Source: Halococcaceae archaeon
GTDB taxonomy: Archaea; Halobacteriota; Halobacteria; Halobacteriales; Halalkalicoccaceae
Length of the DNA stretch: 14,810 nt
Direction of reading: 5' to 3'
Assembly: GCA_007128515.1 (NCBI GenBank)
Contig: SKXI01000100.1
Coordinates: 1 to 14,810 of the forward strand
Part shown: positions 13,956 to 14,810 of the stretch, piece after piece
Layout: each line of letters starts with the position of its first letter
How positions within the stretch are numbered: position 1 is the first letter of the stretch
Notes under the pieces: generated by a model
Told to the model about the DNA's origin: nothing
Databases searched by the model: none
What the model saw: the letters and a program-made list of their open reading frames with translations, nothing else
Program-made: the position numbers and the translations under genes

Positions 13956-14028
13956 AGTCCTGTGGGGTAGCGGCCAATCCTCTTGCCCTCTGGAGGCAAG
14001 GACCCTGGTTCGAATCCAGGCAGGACTA
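13956..14028 (+). tRNA. tRNA-Gln (anticodon CUG)
   Basis: A full cloverleaf folds by eye. The acceptor pairs AGTCCTG (13956-13962) with CAGGACT (14021-14027), then discriminator A at 14028. The D-arm contains GGGTAGCGGCC. The anticodon stem pairs TTGCC (13983-13987) with GGCAA (13995-13999), around the loop CTCTGGA with anticodon CTG at 13990-13992. The T-arm is CCTGG-TTCGAAT-CCAGG (14004-14020). No intron is present and CCA is not encoded, as usual in haloarchaea. It reads CAG, glutamine. In these organisms glutaminyl-tRNA is made by the GatDE amidation route. The 3' half is a typical target for tyrosine integrases, and a truncated integrase lies 188 bp downstream. Confidence 0.93.
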
Positions 14029-14215
14029 CTCCCATCCCTTCTCTGTCTCGTGGTTTTCCCTGTGAAAGAGGAACGAATACGCCAATGTCACAGGCCAATC
14101 CGATTCACCAAAACCGGGAACTCCGACGCAGCCTAGCGATTATGGCTGTTGCCGGACCACCCCGATTCGAAGGAACGGGCAATCAAGCATACAGCGCTCA
14201 CTCGAGGGGGTCGCT
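14029..14215. other. Non-coding spacer after tRNA-Gln
   Basis: After a pyrimidine-rich run with TTTT (about 14052-14057) that may end the tRNA transcript, the DNA becomes less GC-rich. A 61-codon open frame from ATG 14085 shows no family resemblance and a non-acidic composition, so I leave it out. The nine bases GGCCAATCC of the tRNA D-arm recur at 14093-14101. No copy of the tRNA 3' end was found. Confidence 0.5.
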
Positions 14216-14536
14216 GTGGACGGACTCGACGAAGTTCAGGTCATCACCGAACCAGCTGAGAAGTACCTGAACCAACGACAGTTACTCGGCTACAAATCGC
14301 AGCGAGAGGCCTGCCTACGATGGCTCCTCACAGTCGGAGAAGATCCGGATCGAGGGGAGGGATACGCGCTTGGGACGGTCAAACCCAGAGCGTCTCGGAT
14401 GGACATATTCTATCGCTGGGTGTGGGACGAAATCGGCGGATACACATCTACGCTCTTCCGGAGGGGATCGTTGATACAGTTCGGTTCGTCACTAACGGAG
14501 TCGAGATCGGGGCGTAGAACGGTTCGTAACCCATAG
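14216..14536 (+). pseudogene. Truncated haloarchaeal tyrosine integrase, N-terminal domain only
   Basis: From GTG 14216 the frame encodes about 77 residues resembling the N-terminal core-binding domain of haloarchaeal phage-type integrases. Landmarks are VITEPAEKYLNQRQLLGYKS (9-28), ACLRWLLTVGEDP (32-44) and VKPRASRMDIFYRWVWDEIG (55-74). In complete relatives GGYT is followed by a VTHDHAD-like segment and the catalytic domain with R...HxxR...Y. Here the likeness ends near 14446; the frame runs on with unrelated, basic residues to a stop at 14536. No catalytic residues are left, so the protein cannot recombine DNA. The other frame at 14447-14517 encodes IYALPEGIVDTVRFVTNGVE and ends at TAG, possibly the tail of a different gene joined by deletion. 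Its place beside tRNA-Gln suggests an abandoned integration site. Confidence 0.75.
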
Positions 14537-14720
14537 CTCAACCCTTGGCAACCGACGATAAATCGCGAGACTGCACTCCATCAACAACGTGCTACGCAAG
14601 AGCGTTCTTGCTATAGCGGATCTAAATAGACGGAATTCTTTCAAAAACACAGAGAATCTGTATTACGTAGAGAATTAGCTAGAGACCAACGGGGCCCCCG
14701 GTAAGTTCAATAGAAGCCAG
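14537..14720. other. AT-rich intergenic stretch
   Basis: About 180 bp with clearly lower GC than the rest of the window, including TCTAAATAGACGGAATTC near 14620 and TTACGTAGAGAATTAGC near 14664. These could hold promoters on either strand. GGGGCCCC at 14691-14698 is palindromic. No open frame, tRNA fragment or insertion-sequence end was recognised. Confidence 0.4.
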
Positions 14721-14810
14721 CTATTCGTTCGAAAATGCTTCGATTCGGTCGTCGAGACTGTCGAGCACGGTTGCGAGTACGTCCCGCCACTGATCGGGAT
14801 AGTCTTCGTC
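14721..14810 (-). CDS. C-terminal end of an unidentified protein (5' end outside window)
   Basis: On the minus strand the last 90 bases of the window are open and end at TAG (14721-14723). They encode 29 residues, DEDYPDQWRDVLATVLDSLD followed by DRIEAFSNE. The stretch is acidic and looks alpha-helical, as in haloarchaeal proteins. Codon choice is less GC-biased than in the centre of the window. No family could be recognised from so little. The frame could be fortuitous, but composition and charge favour a real gene entering from the right, possibly cargo of the tRNA-associated element. Confidence 0.4.
   Translation of the reverse strand, partial: DEDYPDQWRDVLATVLDSLDDRIEAFSNE

Noticed and set aside
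14093..14101. Nine-base repeat of the tRNA D-arm (GGCCAATCC) as a possible attachment site
   Set aside because: Too short, and in the D-arm, whereas integrases normally regenerate the tRNA 3' half.
14085..14270. 61-codon open frame after tRNA-Gln
   Set aside because: No recognisable family, not acidic, and it overlaps the better-supported integrase remnant in another frame.
1..14810. CRISPR array, insertion sequence with terminal repeats, or rRNA
   Set aside because: No regularly spaced repeats, transposase motifs or rRNA-like conserved sequence were found by eye on either strand.

Overview
The window reads as chromosome from a halophilic archaeon (Halobacteria). The DNA is very GC-rich, the proteins are strongly acidic, and ATG/GTG starts commonly overlap the previous stop codon. 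Haloarchaea-typical families are present: a DP1 C-terminus, HalOD1, BAT/HTH_10, PurO, and a haloarchaeal-type tyrosine integrase remnant. The polD1 ... lysC - phosphoesterase - purO order resembles the region beside the main replication origin in several haloarchaea. That comparison is from memory and was not checked here.

Left part (1-4426). The window opens in the last 59 codons of the small subunit of archaeal DNA polymerase D. Convergent to it is a leftward block of three genes: a 1121-residue multi-sensor regulator (receiver-like domain, four PAS, two GAF, BAT, HTH_10), a small HalOD1 protein, and a 60-residue zinc-finger protein whose start overlaps the HalOD1 stop. A 13-bp repeat occurs twice, 31 bp apart, just upstream of the HalOD1 gene. 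About 240 bp divide the regulator from the rightward genes that follow.

Centre (4427-10446) is a compact surface-glycan module built from two facing arms. Rightward are a sulfatase/alkaline-phosphatase-fold protein, a GT4 glycosyltransferase and an O-antigen-polymerase/ligase-like membrane protein, all with overlapping ends. Leftward are a Wzx-like flippase and a second, paralogous sulfatase-fold protein. The arms converge, and the polymerase reading frame runs 116 bp into the end of the second sulfatase-fold gene. Together they would assemble, flip, polymerise or transfer, and decorate a cell-surface polysaccharide or protein-linked glycan.

Right part (10447-13909) is metabolic. It holds an aspartate kinase with two ACT domains (rightward), a YfcE/MJ0936-like metallophosphoesterase and the archaeal IMP cyclohydrolase purO (leftward, probable pair), and a low-molecular-weight phosphatase/arsenate-reductase-like protein (rightward).

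Right edge (13910-14810). A tRNA-Gln(CUG) gene is followed by visibly AT-richer DNA. This holds a truncated integrase (N-terminal domain only) and the last 29 codons of an unidentified leftward gene. It looks like a tRNA-associated integration site with a decayed element, possibly the margin of a genomic island extending past the window.
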